The notes under the pieces were generated by a model. That model searched no databases, had not been told where the DNA came from, and was given only the letters and a program-made list of their open reading frames with translations. From Thermoanaerobacter sp. (GTDB lineage Bacteria; Bacillota; Thermoanaerobacteria; Thermoanaerobacterales; Thermoanaerobacteraceae), in NCBI GenBank assembly GCA_014896455.1, contig JADBKJ010000024.1, forward strand, positions 1 through 64,000: a stretch of DNA of 64,000 bases, written 5' to 3'. Shown in pieces: positions 26,591 to 35,818 of this stretch. How positions within the stretch are numbered: position 1 is the stretch's first letter; the number at the start of each line of letters is the position of its first letter. The translations under genes were made by a program, and so were the position numbers.

Positions 26591-26612
26591 GAGTTTGGAT
26601 AATTCCAAACTC
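26591..26612 (-). terminator. Stem-loop at the end of copA
   Basis: GAGTTTGGA pairs perfectly with TCCAAACTC across TAAT and overlaps the copA stop codon. No T tract follows on the minus strand, so it may be an incomplete terminator interrupted by repeat sequence. Confidence 0.45.
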
Positions 26613-29001
26613 ATGCCCTAAATCTTCTCAATCTTAAAGCATTTGTTACAACTGACACTGAGCTAAATGCCATTGCCCCTCCTGCTATAGCCGGAGTCAA
26701 AAGGCCCATCGCAGCAAATGGTATGCCGATTGTATTGTATACAAAAGCCCAGAATAAATTTTGATATATATTTCTCATGGTAGCTTTGCTTAATTTTATA
26801 GCGGTCACAATACCCATAAGATTTCCACTTAAAAGCGTTATATCCGAGGTTTCTATCGCCACATCTGTACCTGTACCTATCGCTATGCCAACATCCGCAG
26901 TAGCTAAAGCAGGAGCATCATTAATACCATCTCCCACCATTGCGACTACTTTTCCCATTTTTTGAAGCTTCGTAATCTCCAAAGCTTTATGCTCTGGCAA
27001 TACTTCTGCCAACACATTTTTTATACCAACTTGTTTTGCTATTGCCTCAGCAGTCCTTTTATTATCTCCCGTAATCATGTATACTTCGATACCCATAGCC
27101 TGTAACTTTTGAATTGCTTTTGCCGAGTCACTCTTTACAGTATCTGCAACAGCTATAATGCCATAAACTCTGTCGTGAGATGCCAATATCATTGCTGTTT
27201 TACCTTGTGATTCTAGTTCTTCAACCTTATCTTCAATTGACGCTATATCAATATTTTGTCTGCCCATGAGCCTTCTATTGCCAATATAAAACTCTTTTTC
27301 ATTTATCGTAATGCATATACCATAGCCTGGTATAGCCTCAAATTTCTCAGGGTCTTCCAATATTTCGAATTTTTCTTTTGCTTTATTGACAATTGCTTGT
27401 CCCAATGGATGCTCAGAATTTTTTTCCGCAATTCCCGCAATTTTCAAAATCTCATCTTCGATGAAATCTCCAAGAGCTACTATGTCTGTAACTTCCGGTT
27501 CTCCTTTTGTTATCGTCCCAGTCTTATCAAATACTATTGCCGTTATTTTCCCTGCCTTCTCAAGATGTTCTCCTCCCTTTATGAGTATACCATTTTCTGC
27601 TCCTTTTCCTGTCCCTACCATCACAGAGGTCGGAACTGCAAGTCCAAGGGCACACGGGCAGGCAATTACAAGTACTGATACTGCGTTTATTATGCCCGCA
27701 TTAAAATCTCCATACCCAAAATACCAAATTAAAAAGGTGGTAGCAGCTATACCCATAACTGTGGGTACAAAAATACCAGAGACCTTATCAGCAATTTGTT
27801 GAATTGGCGCTTTTGATCCTTGGGCATCTTCTACCATTTTAATAATTTGCGATAGTACCGTATCTTTACCCACTTTTGTCGCTTCAAATTTAAACGTTCC
27901 TGTTTTATTTATCGTAGCGCCAATTACTTCATCGCCAACTCCTTTTTCTACAGGAATAGATTCACCAGTTATCATAGATTCATCTATTGTGGAACTACCC
28001 TCAACTATTTTACCGTCAACTGGTATTTTTTCGCCCGGCCTTACAACAACGATATCCCCGACTTTGACTTCTTCAATAGGTATATCTAATTCTTGCCCAT
28101 CCCTTATCACTCTTGCGGTCTTTGCTTGTAGTCCCATGAGGTTTTTTATTGCTTCAGATGTTTTCCCCTTGGCTGTAGCTTCAAGCAGTTTACCTAATGT
28201 TACAAGCGTTATAATAACTGCTGATGCCTCAAAATACAAGTAATTGTGTATCTCATGAGAGGGTTTGGTAAATACATTGTACAAACTATAAAAATACGCT
28301 GCAGATGTTCCCATAGCTACCAAAGTATCCATATTTGCCGTCATATTTTTTAAATTGTTCCAAGCACCTTTATAATATCTAAAACCTACAATAAACTGAA
28401 CAGGTGAAGATAAAAATACCTGTAACCACGGATTATCAAGTATTCCACCTGAAATTTTAAACATTCTCAAAATCATTGGTATTACTAACGGCACAGTTAA
28501 AATCGCTGAATATATTACAAGTTTCCTTAATGTATTTATTTCTTTCTCCTTTATCTCTTTTCCTGTGTCAATACTTACTCCAGTCTTTTCTTTTGCATCA
28601 TATCCTATATCTTTTATCGCTTTAATCATTTTTTCTGTATCAATTTCATTTGAATCATATTCGACAATTGCCGTCTCAGTTGCAAAATTAACTGATGCAT
28701 TGCTTACACCAGGCAGGTTTTTTAAGGTTTTTTCGATTTTGGCAGCGCAGGATGCGCAGGACATACCCATAAGTGCAAGTTCTACTTTATCTTTTATTAC
28801 ACCATATCCTATATCTTCTATCTTTTTCTCAATATTGCATATATTAATTTTATCTGGATCATATATAACTGTTGCTTTTTCAACAGCAAGATTTACATTT
28901 GCGTCTAAAACTCCATCTAAGCTTTTAAGCCCTTTTTCTATTTTGGTTGCACAAGCTGCACAAGACATCCCAGTTATTTTTAAATTAGCTTTTTCGGCCA
29001 T
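26611..29001 (-). CDS. copA: Copper-exporting P1B-type ATPase
   Basis: The 796-residue pump has two N-terminal heavy-metal domains, each with a full metal site ([10 protein letters not shown] near residue 12 and [10 protein letters not shown] near residue 80). Membrane segments follow, then TGES, the copper-type CPCALGL in the sixth helix, the phosphorylation site [16 protein letters not shown] and [10 protein letters not shown]. The CPC motif and double domain mark Cu(I) export. It lies 72 bp after mnmA and ends at the foldback element. A copper chaperone gene (copZ) is at 31719, but no CsoR or CopY regulator is visible here. Confidence 0.96.
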   Translation of the reverse strand: MAEKANLKITGMSCAACATKIEKGLKSLDGVLDANVNLAVEKATVIYDPDKINICNIEKKIEDIGYGVIKDKVELALMGMSCASCAAKIEKTLKNLPGVSNASVNFATETAIVEYDSNEIDTEKMIKAIKDIGYDAKEKTGVSIDTGKEIKEKEINTLRKLVIYSAILTVPLVIPMILRMFKISGGILDNPWLQVFLSSPVQFIVGFRYYKGAWNNLKNMTANMDTLVAMGTSAAYFYSLYNVFTKPSHEIHNYLYFEASAVIITLVTLGKLLEATAKGKTSEAIKNLMGLQAKTARVIRDGQELDIPIEEVKVGDIVVVRPGEKIPVDGKIVEGSSTIDESMITGESIPVEKGVGDEVIGATINKTGTFKFEATKVGKDTVLSQIIKMVEDAQGSKAPIQQIADKVSGIFVPTVMGIAATTFLIWYFGYGDFNAGIINAVSVLVIACPCALGLAVPTSVMVGTGKGAENGILIKGGEHLEKAGKITAIVFDKTGTITKGEPEVTDIVALGDFIEDEILKIAGIAEKNSEHPLGQAIVNKAKEKFEILEDPEKFEAIPGYGICITINEKEFYIGNRRLMGRQNIDIASIEDKVEELESQGKTAMILASHDRVYGIIAVADTVKSDSAKAIQKLQAMGIEVYMITGDNKRTAEAIAKQVGIKNVLAEVLPEHKALEITKLQKMGKVVAMVGDGINDAPALATADVGIAIGTGTDVAIETSDITLLSGNLMGIVTAIKLSKATMRNIYQNLFWAFVYNTIGIPFAAMGLLTPAIAGGAMAFSSVSVVTNALRLRRFRA

Positions 29002-29072
29002 ATTTTCATCTCCTCTTCATCTCTCAGCATTCTTATAGGAAATTCTTCAACATAAAAGGAGATTCAGAAATT

Positions 29073-30167
29073 TTATCTAACTTTTCTTTCTATTATTCCC
29101 CCTCCTACAACAATATCTCCATCATAAAAGACTACTGACTGCCCCGGTGTAATAGCCCTTTGTGAATTGTCAAATTTCACAAAAACTTTGCCGTCTTCAA
29201 GTGGTCGTATTACTGCATCCTGCTCTTTTGCAGTGTACCGTATCTTTGCTTTTACTCTCATCTCTTTTTCAAGTTTGTCAATTGAAATAAAGTTGTTATT
29301 ATAGGAAATGAGTTCATCTCCATATACTTCGTCACCGTATCCTAATACTACCACATTATTTTCTGCATCAATATCGACAACATAGAGGGGTTTGCCAGCA
29401 GAAATTCCTAAACCTTTCCGTTGTCCTATTGTATAATGTATAATCCCTTTATGATAACCTAAAAATCTACCTCTTGTATCGCGGAATTCTCCTGGTTTTA
29501 TCTCTTCTTTGGCATTTTCTCTAATAAATTTTCCATAATCATTATCAGTTACAAAACAAATTTCTTGACTGTCTGGCTTTGATGCAACAGGCAGGCCTAA
29601 ATTTTTAGCTAACTCTCTGACCTCATCTTTTTTATATTTACCCAGTGGAAACAAAATATGCTCAAGCTGAGTTTGAGTAAGATTATATAGCACATACGTC
29701 TGGTCTTTTGAAGTATCTACAGACTTCTTTAATAAATACCTTCCTCTTTCTTCATCGTACTCACAAATCGCATAATGGCCTGTTGCTACGTAATACGCAT
29801 CTATCATCCAGGCTCTTTTCAAAAGTTCTTCAAATTTTATATATTTATTGCAAGCAATACAGGGATTGGGCGTCCTACCTTTTAAATATTCATCCACAAA
29901 ATAATCTATTACTTTTTCTTTAAAAACATCTTTAAAATTCATTACATAATATTTAATGCCAATCTTATTCGCTACCCTTCTAGCATCATTAACAGCAGCC
30001 AATGAACAACAGCCACCTTCAACTTTCACTGCTTCCTCATCTTTGTCCTGCCATATTTGCATCGTAACACCTATAACCTCATATCCCTGTTCTTTTAAAA
30101 GATATGCTGAAACAGAGCTATCAACACCTCCGCTCATTCCCACAACTACTCTGTTATTCTTTTTCAT
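29073..30167 (-). CDS. mnmA: tRNA-specific 2-thiouridylase
   Basis: MnmA thiolates U34 of Lys, Glu and Gln tRNAs. The 364-residue protein has the ATP pyrophosphatase loop [17 protein letters not shown], the catalytic cysteines in PNPCIACN and QEICFVTDN, and a C-terminal barrel. It follows the cysteine desulfurase gene, its expected sulfur donor. An ATG at 30203 would overlap the iscS stop but lacks a ribosome site; the ATG at 30167 lies behind AAGGAGG, although the spacing is long, so the exact start is not certain. Confidence 0.95.
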   Translation of the reverse strand: MKKNNRVVVGMSGGVDSSVSAYLLKEQGYEVIGVTMQIWQDKDEEAVKVEGGCCSLAAVNDARRVANKIGIKYYVMNFKDVFKEKVIDYFVDEYLKGRTPNPCIACNKYIKFEELLKRAWMIDAYYVATGHYAICEYDEERGRYLLKKSVDTSKDQTYVLYNLTQTQLEHILFPLGKYKKDEVRELAKNLGLPVASKPDSQEICFVTDNDYGKFIRENAKEEIKPGEFRDTRGRFLGYHKGIIHYTIGQRKGLGISAGKPLYVVDIDAENNVVVLGYGDEVYGDELISYNNNFISIDKLEKEMRVKAKIRYTAKEQDAVIRPLEDGKVFVKFDNSQRAITPGQSVVFYDGDIVVGGGIIERKVR

Positions 30168-30199
30168 AAAAAAATTTTTTGACCTCCTTGTAGATTCTT

Positions 30200-31354
30200 T
30201 CATACAATCTGTGATATTGACCTTAATCTTTTAATAATTTGTGGAAGCACTTCTAAAACTTTATCTATATCTTCTTCTGTGTTATCTTTACCAATTGTAA
30301 GTCTTAATGACCCTCGAGCTAATTCTTTTGAGTGCCCAATTGCCAGAAGCACATGAGAAGGCTCCAATGAACCAGAAGTGCATGCTGAACCACTTGAAGC
30401 ACATATTCCTGCCATATCTAAGTTTAAAATAAGGGATTCGCCATCTACAAATTCAAATGATACATTAACATTGCCTGGAAGCCTTTTTGTTGGATGCCCG
30501 TTTAACCTTACATATGGTATTTTTTCTAATATTCCATTTATAAGTTTATCTCTTAAAAATGTGAGTTTATTTATATGAGAATCCAAATTTTTCGTGATAA
30601 GCTCTATCGCTTCTCCCAGTCCTACTATTCCTGGGACATTTTCTGTGCCCGCTCTTCTATTTTTTTCCTGTGTTCCACCTTGTATAAGCGAATGAATCTT
30701 TATACCCTTTTTTATATATAATGCTCCCACGCCTTTAGGCCCATATATTTTATGGGCAGATAAAGATAACAAATCAACATCTAATTTTTTTACATCTATC
30801 GGTATATTACCAACTGCTTGCACAGCATCAGTATGAAAATATACATTTTTCTCATGAGCTATTTTGACAAGCTCCTCAATTGGCTCTATCGTACCTATCT
30901 CATTATTGGCAAACATTATAGAAACAAGGATTGTTTTATCTGTAATTGCCTTTTTTAAATCTTCAGGTTTTACAAGTCCATATTCGTCAACTGGAAGATA
31001 TGTTACTTTGAATCCTTCTTTTTCAAGATATCGACAAGTATTAAGTGCTGCAGGATGTTCAATTTCCGTTGTAATAATGTGATTTCCCTTATCCTTTAAC
31101 GCATATGCTACACCTTTTAATGCCCAATTATCAGACTCAGAGCCTCCACTGGTAAAATATATTTCGTCTGCATCTGCCCCTAGCGCTTTTGCCACTTTTT
31201 CCCTCGCTTCTTCAATAGCTTTTTTCGCTTCTTGACCATATGAATACAGAGAAGATGGATTACCAAAAACATCACTGTAATATGGTAACATCGCCTCTAA
31301 TACCCTTTTATCAACTGGAGTAGTCGCAGCATTGTCTAAATAAATTCTATCCAC
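30200..31354 (-). CDS. iscS: Cysteine desulfurase (NifS/IscS type)
   Basis: This pyridoxal-phosphate enzyme removes sulfur from cysteine for iron-sulfur clusters and tRNA thiolation. The 384-residue sequence shows [38 protein letters not shown] with the PLP lysine, and the active loop [11 protein letters not shown]. It starts with GTG at 31354. It is coupled to mnmA, whose product needs its sulfur. Its upstream region is a duplicated cysK promoter and leader (31381-31543), so it may respond to the same cysteine regulator as cysK. Confidence 0.93.
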   Translation of the reverse strand: MDRIYLDNAATTPVDKRVLEAMLPYYSDVFGNPSSLYSYGQEAKKAIEEAREKVAKALGADADEIYFTSGGSESDNWALKGVAYALKDKGNHIITTEIEHPAALNTCRYLEKEGFKVTYLPVDEYGLVKPEDLKKAITDKTILVSIMFANNEIGTIEPIEELVKIAHEKNVYFHTDAVQAVGNIPIDVKKLDVDLLSLSAHKIYGPKGVGALYIKKGIKIHSLIQGGTQEKNRRAGTENVPGIVGLGEAIELITKNLDSHINKLTFLRDKLINGILEKIPYVRLNGHPTKRLPGNVNVSFEFVDGESLILNLDMAGICASSGSACTSGSLEPSHVLLAIGHSKELARGSLRLTIGKDNTEEDIDKVLEVLPQIIKRLRSISQIV

Positions 31355-31380
31355 AAAAAACGCCTCTCTCTATTTATTTT

Positions 31381-31480
31381 TTACCTTTTAGTATCTCTCT
31401 TACCTTTATAATTTCATCAATGTAAAAATTTAATGTGGCGGGAATAAATCCAGCTCCTATTCCTTGTAACTTAATTCCGA
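31381..31480 (-). pseudogene. Fragment of a duplicated cysK gene
   Basis: Read on the minus strand, the frame [20 protein letters not shown] is nearly the same as residues 224-245 of the intact CysK at 35819 ([20 protein letters not shown]). It is joined directly to the cysK leader, skipping about 680 bp of coding sequence. It has no start codon and ends at a stop just before the cysteine desulfurase gene. It is a relic of a second cysK copy whose promoter has been kept. Confidence 0.85.
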
Positions 31481-31497
31481 GTATTACGATAAGAATT
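31472..31497 (-). promoter_or_regulatory. Candidate CymR/Rrf2-type operator, copy 1
   Basis: TAATTCCGAGTATTACGATA followed by AGAATT has AATTC/GAATT ends and matches the element downstream of the cysK promoter at 36775-36800 at all but two positions. Sharing it would put iscS-mnmA under the same cysteine-responsive control as cysK. The regulator is inferred from the motif type and target genes. Confidence 0.5.
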
Positions 31498-31514
31498 ATA
31501 AATTTTCTCTTTTT

Positions 31515-31543
31515 ACGCTATCACAATCTTATCTTAATGTCAA
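31515..31543 (-). promoter_or_regulatory. Promoter upstream of iscS-mnmA
   Basis: TTGACA and TAGCGT are 17 bp apart on the minus strand. The region is closely similar to the cysK promoter at 36820-36848. Confidence 0.65.
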
Positions 31544-31588
31544 TAGGTGCATTTGCGCATCCAAATTGCTATTCCTTATCAAACTGAA

Positions 31589-31609
31589 TGGGCGGTATCA
31601 AGCCGCCCA
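31589..31609 (-). terminator. GC-rich hairpin after copZ
   Basis: TGGGCGG pairs with CCGCCCA across a 7-base loop. It lies between copZ and the iscS promoter. There is no T tract on the minus strand, so termination strength is doubtful. Confidence 0.4.
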
Positions 31610-31718
31610 ACATATCTTTTCCTTAGTCAGTTGCAAATTATTTAGAAAAGTTAACACCGATGTTTCACAAATTCCACAAAACATCCTCCTACTTTATACT
31701 TTAATTTTTTAATAGATA

Positions 31719-31943
31719 TTACACTTCATATCCTGTATCAATAATTGCTTTTTTCATATCATCTACAGAAACTTTAGCAGGGTCATATGTCACCGTTACA
31801 TTACCTTTGTCAAGGTCAACAATAGCTTTCGATACTCCATTTAACTTCTTTAGTGCATTTTCAACAGACATTTTGCAATGGTTGCATGTCATCCCCTTAA
31901 CATTTATGACGATAGTCTCACCCTTAGGTCCAAACAAACCCAT
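31719..31943 (-). CDS. copZ: Heavy-metal-associated chaperone, CopZ type
   Basis: This 74-residue protein is a single heavy-metal-associated domain with the metal site GMTCNHCKMSVE and the usual C-terminal IIDTGYEV. Such proteins carry Cu(I) to CopA. It directly follows the Cd/Zn-type ATPase gene (37 bp), so it may instead serve that pump; the short N-terminal MGLFGPKGE extension is unusual. A damaged duplicate lies at 38466-38688. Confidence 0.88.
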   Translation of the reverse strand: MGLFGPKGETIVINVKGMTCNHCKMSVENALKKLNGVSKAIVDLDKGNVTVTYDPAKVSVDDMKKAIIDTGYEV

Positions 31944-31980
31944 GATTCATATCCTCCTTTTTTAAAAGTTAATAATATTT

Positions 31981-33951
31981 TTATTTTTTATTAAGCAATC
32001 TTAAGGAATTAAGGACTGCAAGGAGTGCAACACCTACGTCGGCGAACACAGCTTCCCACATTGTAGCAACCCCGAAAGCACCAAGTGCTAAAACCACTAT
32101 TTTTACTCCTAATGCAAGAAGAATATTTTCCCATACTATTAATTTTGTCCTTTTGGATATCTTTATAGCTGTTACCAGTTTTGACGGTTCATCTGTCATT
32201 AAAACTACATCGGCTGCTTCTATAGCAGCATCTGACCCGATTCCACCCATTGCAACACCCACATCAGATCTCGCTAAAACCGGTGCATCATTTATGCCAT
32301 CACCGACAAATATGAGCTTGCCTTTTTTATTGTCAGCATACAATTTCTCAAGTACGCCAACTTTCTCATTTGGAAGAAGTTGTGAATACACTTCATCAAT
32401 TCCTAATGAAACACCGATTTTATCGCTGACAGCTTTGTTATCCCCCGTAAGCATGACAATCCTTTTAATGCCCATTTTCTTGAGACTTTCTATAGCTTTT
32501 GAGGAATCTTCTTTTACTTCATCGGATATAAGGATATAGCCACAGTATTTGTTATCTATAGCTACATGGATGATAGTGCCTGTTGAGTCACCGGTAACAA
32601 AATCGATATTTTCCATCTTCATTAACTTAGCATTGCCCACAAGGACTTCTTTTCCTTCTATATTTGCTCTTACGCCATTTCCTGAAATTTCTTCATAGTT
32701 TTTTATTTTAGATCTGTCTACTTCTTTCCCATAGGCTTTTAAAATGGATTCTGCTATAGGATGATTTGAAAAACTTTCGGCATATGCCGCATATTCTAAA
32801 AGCGCATCCCTGCTCATGCCATTTACAGATTTAATTTCCGTCACCTTAAATACCCCTTTTGTAAGGGTACCTGTTTTATCAAATACAACAGTTTCTACAT
32901 CGCTTAACGCTTCCAAATAGTTACTTCCTTTTACAAGGATGCCATTTTTTGAGGCAGCACCTATACCAGCAAAAAAGCTTAAAGGAATCGATAACACCAG
33001 TGCACAAGGGCACGATATAATAAGAAAAATAAGTGCTCTATATATAAATTCCTTGAAGGTTGCTGCTGGCATAATTAAAGGAGGAATTACTGCAATAATC
33101 AATGCCAAAAAAACAACAATAGGAGTGTAATATTTGGCAAACTTTGTCATAAATTTTTCTGTAGGAGCTTTCTTACTGCTAGCCTCTTCAATAAGTCCTA
33201 GTATTTTTGAAACAGTTGATTCTGCAAACTCTCTGGTCACTTCTATTGTGAGAAGTCCATTTTTATTTATAAAGCCACTTAAAACCTCCGCGCCTTTATA
33301 AACCTCTTTTAAAACAGATTCTCCTGTTAATGCAGAAGTATCCACCATCGATTCCCCTTCGATTATCTTCCCATCAAGTGGTATTTTTTCACCAGGCTTT
33401 ACTATGATGACGTCTCCCGGTCTTACTTCTTGTGGTGAAACCCTCTTTATTTCATATCCAATTTTTAAGTTAGCATAATCGGGACGAATATTCATTAACT
33501 CTTTAATAGACCCTTTCGAATGATCAACAGCAATATCCTGCAGAAGTTCCCCAATTTGGTAAAAAAGCATTACTGCTACACTCTCAGGATACTCTCCAAT
33601 AGCAAAAGCACCAATTGTCGCTATGCTCATGAGAAAATACTCATCAAAAATCCGCCCTTTCAAAATATTTTTGGCAGCTTTTAAGATGACATCTCCTCCT
33701 GCGATTATATAACTTACAAAAAATAAGGTAAATTTGACATAACCTAATGAATTAAATAGCAATGCTATTGCAAACAAGATAGCAGAAATCCCATATTGAA
33801 TGATTCTCCTGTATACTTCATTAGAGTCATCATTCTCAAGCTTACAACTATCAGAATCACAATTTGCGTTAAGAAAACTTCCTTTTGCATCTAGGGCACA
33901 ACTTCTACAACCAAACTTCTCTAAAACAAAGGCCCTTTTATTATTTTGCAT
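31981..33951 (-). CDS. cadA: Cd2+/Zn2+-exporting P1B ATPase
   Basis: The 656-residue pump has the TGES loop (ALTGESVLKE), the CPC motif SCPCALVLSIPLSF typical of zinc/cadmium pumps, DKTGTLTKGVF, HPIAESIL and [20 protein letters not shown]. Instead of a normal heavy-metal domain, the N terminus has the short motif CRSCALDAKGSFLNANCDSDSC. The ATG at 33951, behind GGAGAGG, is chosen; the frame extends into arsR but without a ribosome site. It is cotranscribed with the ArsR-type repressor upstream and copZ downstream, a compact metal-resistance operon. Confidence 0.92.
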   Translation of the reverse strand: MQNNKRAFVLEKFGCRSCALDAKGSFLNANCDSDSCKLENDDSNEVYRRIIQYGISAILFAIALLFNSLGYVKFTLFFVSYIIAGGDVILKAAKNILKGRIFDEYFLMSIATIGAFAIGEYPESVAVMLFYQIGELLQDIAVDHSKGSIKELMNIRPDYANLKIGYEIKRVSPQEVRPGDVIIVKPGEKIPLDGKIIEGESMVDTSALTGESVLKEVYKGAEVLSGFINKNGLLTIEVTREFAESTVSKILGLIEEASSKKAPTEKFMTKFAKYYTPIVVFLALIIAVIPPLIMPAATFKEFIYRALIFLIISCPCALVLSIPLSFFAGIGAASKNGILVKGSNYLEALSDVETVVFDKTGTLTKGVFKVTEIKSVNGMSRDALLEYAAYAESFSNHPIAESILKAYGKEVDRSKIKNYEEISGNGVRANIEGKEVLVGNAKLMKMENIDFVTGDSTGTIIHVAIDNKYCGYILISDEVKEDSSKAIESLKKMGIKRIVMLTGDNKAVSDKIGVSLGIDEVYSQLLPNEKVGVLEKLYADNKKGKLIFVGDGINDAPVLARSDVGVAMGGIGSDAAIEAADVVLMTDEPSKLVTAIKISKRTKLIVWENILLALGVKIVVLALGAFGVATMWEAVFADVGVALLAVLNSLRLLNKK

Positions 33952-33970
33952 AGTATTCACCTCTCCTGAT

Positions 33971-34336
33971 TCATTCATTAATATGGTCAAAACCCTGTTC
34001 AAATATTTTCTTTACATGGTCATCCGCCAAAGAATAATAAACCACTTTTCCTTCTTTTCTGAATTTAACAAGCTTATTTTGCCTTAGTATCCGAAGCTGA
34101 TGAGAAACTGCAGACTGGCTCATACCAAGAAGTACAGCAATATCACACACACACATTTCTGATTCAAATAATGCATAAAGAATTTTTATCCTTGTAGTAT
34201 CTCCTAATACTTTAAACAATTCTGCAAGGTCATACAATTTTGTTTCCTCTGGCATAGCTTCTTTTACTTTATTTATAATATCTTCATGTATTACGCTAAC
34301 TTCGCAGATTGGGATTTTGCTGTCTTCTCTTTTCAT
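33971..34336 (-). CDS. ArsR/SmtB-type metal repressor (CadC/SmtB-like)
   Basis: This 121-residue winged-helix repressor has the DNA-reading helix MSQSAVSHQLRILRQ. It carries both possible metal sites: a CVC pair in the helix before it (SEMCVCDIAVLL) and the C-terminal helix pattern D-D-H-V-K-K-I-F-E-Q-G-F-D-H-I-N-E, like the zinc site of SmtB. It should sense Cd, Pb or Zn and repress its own operon. The matching palindrome lies at 34361-34378, between a strong promoter and the gene. Confidence 0.93.
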   Translation of the reverse strand: MKREDSKIPICEVSVIHEDIINKVKEAMPEETKLYDLAELFKVLGDTTRIKILYALFESEMCVCDIAVLLGMSQSAVSHQLRILRQNKLVKFRKEGKVVYYSLADDHVKKIFEQGFDHINE

Positions 34337-34360
34337 AGGTATCTCCTCTTTGCTTTAATA

Positions 34361-34378
34361 TATGAATAATTGTTCATA
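34361..34378 (-). promoter_or_regulatory. ArsR/SmtB-family operator
   Basis: TATGAATAATTGTTCATA is an imperfect palindrome matching the SmtB-type 12-2-12 consensus around TGAAYA-N2-TRTTCA. It lies directly after the -10 box of the arsR operon. Confidence 0.85.
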
Positions 34379-34382
34379 CTTT

Positions 34383-34411
34383 ATTATATAATAATTTTCG
34401 CTTCCTTTCAA
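34383..34411 (-). promoter_or_regulatory. arsR-cadA-copZ promoter
   Basis: TTGAAA and TATAAT are separated by 17 bp on the minus strand, immediately upstream of the operator. Confidence 0.8.
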
Positions 34412-34438
34412 GAACTCCAATTTCCTTTTTTAAAATTC

Positions 34439-34467
34439 TTGACCGAATAGTTCAAATGTGTTATAAA
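34439..34467 (+). promoter_or_regulatory. ttuB-ttuA promoter
   Basis: TTGACC and TATAAA are separated by 17 bp on the plus strand, about 50 bp before the ttuB start codon. It diverges from the arsR promoter with only 27 bp between the two -35 boxes. Confidence 0.7.
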
Positions 34468-34517
34468 TAATTTTGCCACACAATTTTCAAGATTTGGTTT
34501 CTACGGGGGTATCGAGA

Positions 34518-34712
34518 ATGACAGTAATATTTGTAGGAAAAAACAATCAAATTACAATAAAAGCTCCAAAAAATGTTGAAAAACTCGCGAAAGAGTTGAA
34601 TATAAATTTAGAATCACATGTCTTTATAAAAAATGGAGAAATAGTTACTCCAGATGAAATTCTTCAAGATGATGATGTAGTAGAGATAATATCGGTAGTT
34701 TCTGGAGGTTAG
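34518..34712 (+). CDS. ttuB: Ubiquitin-like sulfur carrier, TtuB/ThiS type
   Basis: This 64-residue protein is a beta-grasp sulfur carrier ending in VVSGG. The free Gly-Gly end becomes a thiocarboxylate after adenylation by an E1-like enzyme. The context, directly upstream of a TtuA-like thiolase, points to TtuB of the 2-thio-T54 tRNA pathway rather than ThiS; no thiamine genes are nearby. The ATG at 34518 is chosen because it starts the MTVIFVGKNN strand of the fold; an ATG 45 bases upstream would add unrelated residues. A GGGGG stretch serves as a weak ribosome site. Confidence 0.85.
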   Translation: MTVIFVGKNNQITIKAPKNVEKLAKELNINLESHVFIKNGEIVTPDEILQDDDVVEIISVVSGG

Positions 34713-34731
34713 TAGAAGGAGGCTTTACCAA

Positions 34732-35634
34732 TTGAAGTGCATAAGATGTAAGAAAAAAGCAGTTATCACTCTAAAAAGGCATAATGCAGCCTTCTGTGCT
34801 GAGTGTTTTTTGCATTATTATAGAAACCAAGTCTTAAAAAACATTCAAAAAAATAAAATGTTTAAAAAAGACGACAGAGTTTTAGTGGTAGTATCTGGCG
34901 GCAAAGATAGTATGGCTCTGTGGGACGTTCTAGCCAGGGAAGGTTATAACGTTACCGCAATGTATATAAACCTTGGAATTGGAGAGTATTCAAACAGGTC
35001 TCAAGAAGTGGTTGAAAATTTTGCAAAGAAAAATAATCTTCCACTCATTGTAAAAAATATTAAAGAAGAATTCGGGCTTGATATATACAAGCTTTCAAAG
35101 ACTTTAAAACGAAGCCCCTGTTCCGTATGTGGAACAATTAAAAGATACCTGTTTAACAAAGTAGCTTACGACAATGGATTTTCAGTTATCGCAACAGGTC
35201 ACAATCTAGATGACGAAGCAGCAACACTTTTAGGCAATATTTTGAATTGGGGAGAAAGCTATCTTGCAAGACAGGGACCAGTTTTACCTCAAACTCACCC
35301 TAAACTCATAAAAAAAGTAAAGCCCCTTTATACTTTAACAGAAAAAGAAAACATGTATTACGTGCTTTTAAACAAAATTGAATTTTTACATGAAGAGTGT
35401 CCTTATTCAATTGGAGCTCGTTCAATTCTTTATAAAGAATTGCTGAATGAACTGGAAGAAAAAAGTCCTGGCACAAAACAGCGTTTTTTGATTGGCTTCC
35501 TTGAAAAGGGCAAAAAGCATTTCAAAGAGGTAGAAAATATTGAATTGAAGGAATGCAAAACTTGTGGCCATGTCACAACAACGGAAGAATGTTCTTTTTG
35601 CAGACTTACAAAAGTTTCTAATACCGTTAGCTAG
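34732..35634 (+). CDS. ttuA: TtuA-like tRNA 2-thiolation enzyme
   Basis: TtuA thiolates ribothymidine 54 of tRNA, which stabilises tRNA at high temperature. The 300-residue protein has an N-terminal zinc finger (Cys3, 6, 22, 25), the ATP pyrophosphatase loop SGGKDS at 55-60, and three cysteines at 130, 133 and 223, almost exactly where Thermus TtuA holds its Fe-S cluster. A C-terminal zinc finger follows (Cys275, 278, 287, 290). The start is TTG at 34732, 9 bases after AAGGAGG. It follows ttuB by 19 bp and is followed by a remnant of an E1-like gene. Confidence 0.92.
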   Translation: MKCIRCKKKAVITLKRHNAAFCAECFLHYYRNQVLKNIQKNKMFKKDDRVLVVVSGGKDSMALWDVLAREGYNVTAMYINLGIGEYSNRSQEVVENFAKKNNLPLIVKNIKEEFGLDIYKLSKTLKRSPCSVCGTIKRYLFNKVAYDNGFSVIATGHNLDDEAATLLGNILNWGESYLARQGPVLPQTHPKLIKKVKPLYTLTEKENMYYVLLNKIEFLHEECPYSIGARSILYKELLNELEEKSPGTKQRFLIGFLEKGKKHFKEVENIELKECKTCGHVTTTEECSFCRLTKVSNTVS

Positions 35635-35635
35635 T

Positions 35636-35743
35636 GTAGAGATTGTATTTAAAAATTATTTTGATGAAAAGATGCTTGACAAGCTTTCAAGAGTAAAAAT
35701 TCTTCTCATTGGCTGTGGTGGACTTGGTTCAAATGTTGCAATT
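35636..35743 (+). pseudogene. N-terminal fragment of a ThiF/MoeB/TtuC-type E1 enzyme
   Basis: Starting at the end of ttuA, the frame VEIVFKNYFDEKMLDKLSRV then KILLIGCGGLGSNVAI matches the start of ThiF/MoeB adenylating enzymes, including the GxGGLGSN nucleotide loop. The match stops at 35743, after about 36 residues, and no start codon is clear. The following 75 bases are unrelated and lead into the end of cysK. This was very probably the activating enzyme for TtuB, cut by the rearrangement that brought cysK here. Confidence 0.75.
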
Positions 35744-35818
35744 GGTTGGTATATTAAAGCAATGAACAGGAGCATCAGCAACACAAATTTTTTTCCAAAT
35801 ACAGCCAGATATAATCGT

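Noticed and set aside
27256-27678. Long plus-strand frames opposite copA and other genes
   Set aside because: They are mirror frames of strongly supported minus-strand genes, with no ribosome sites and no family resemblance.
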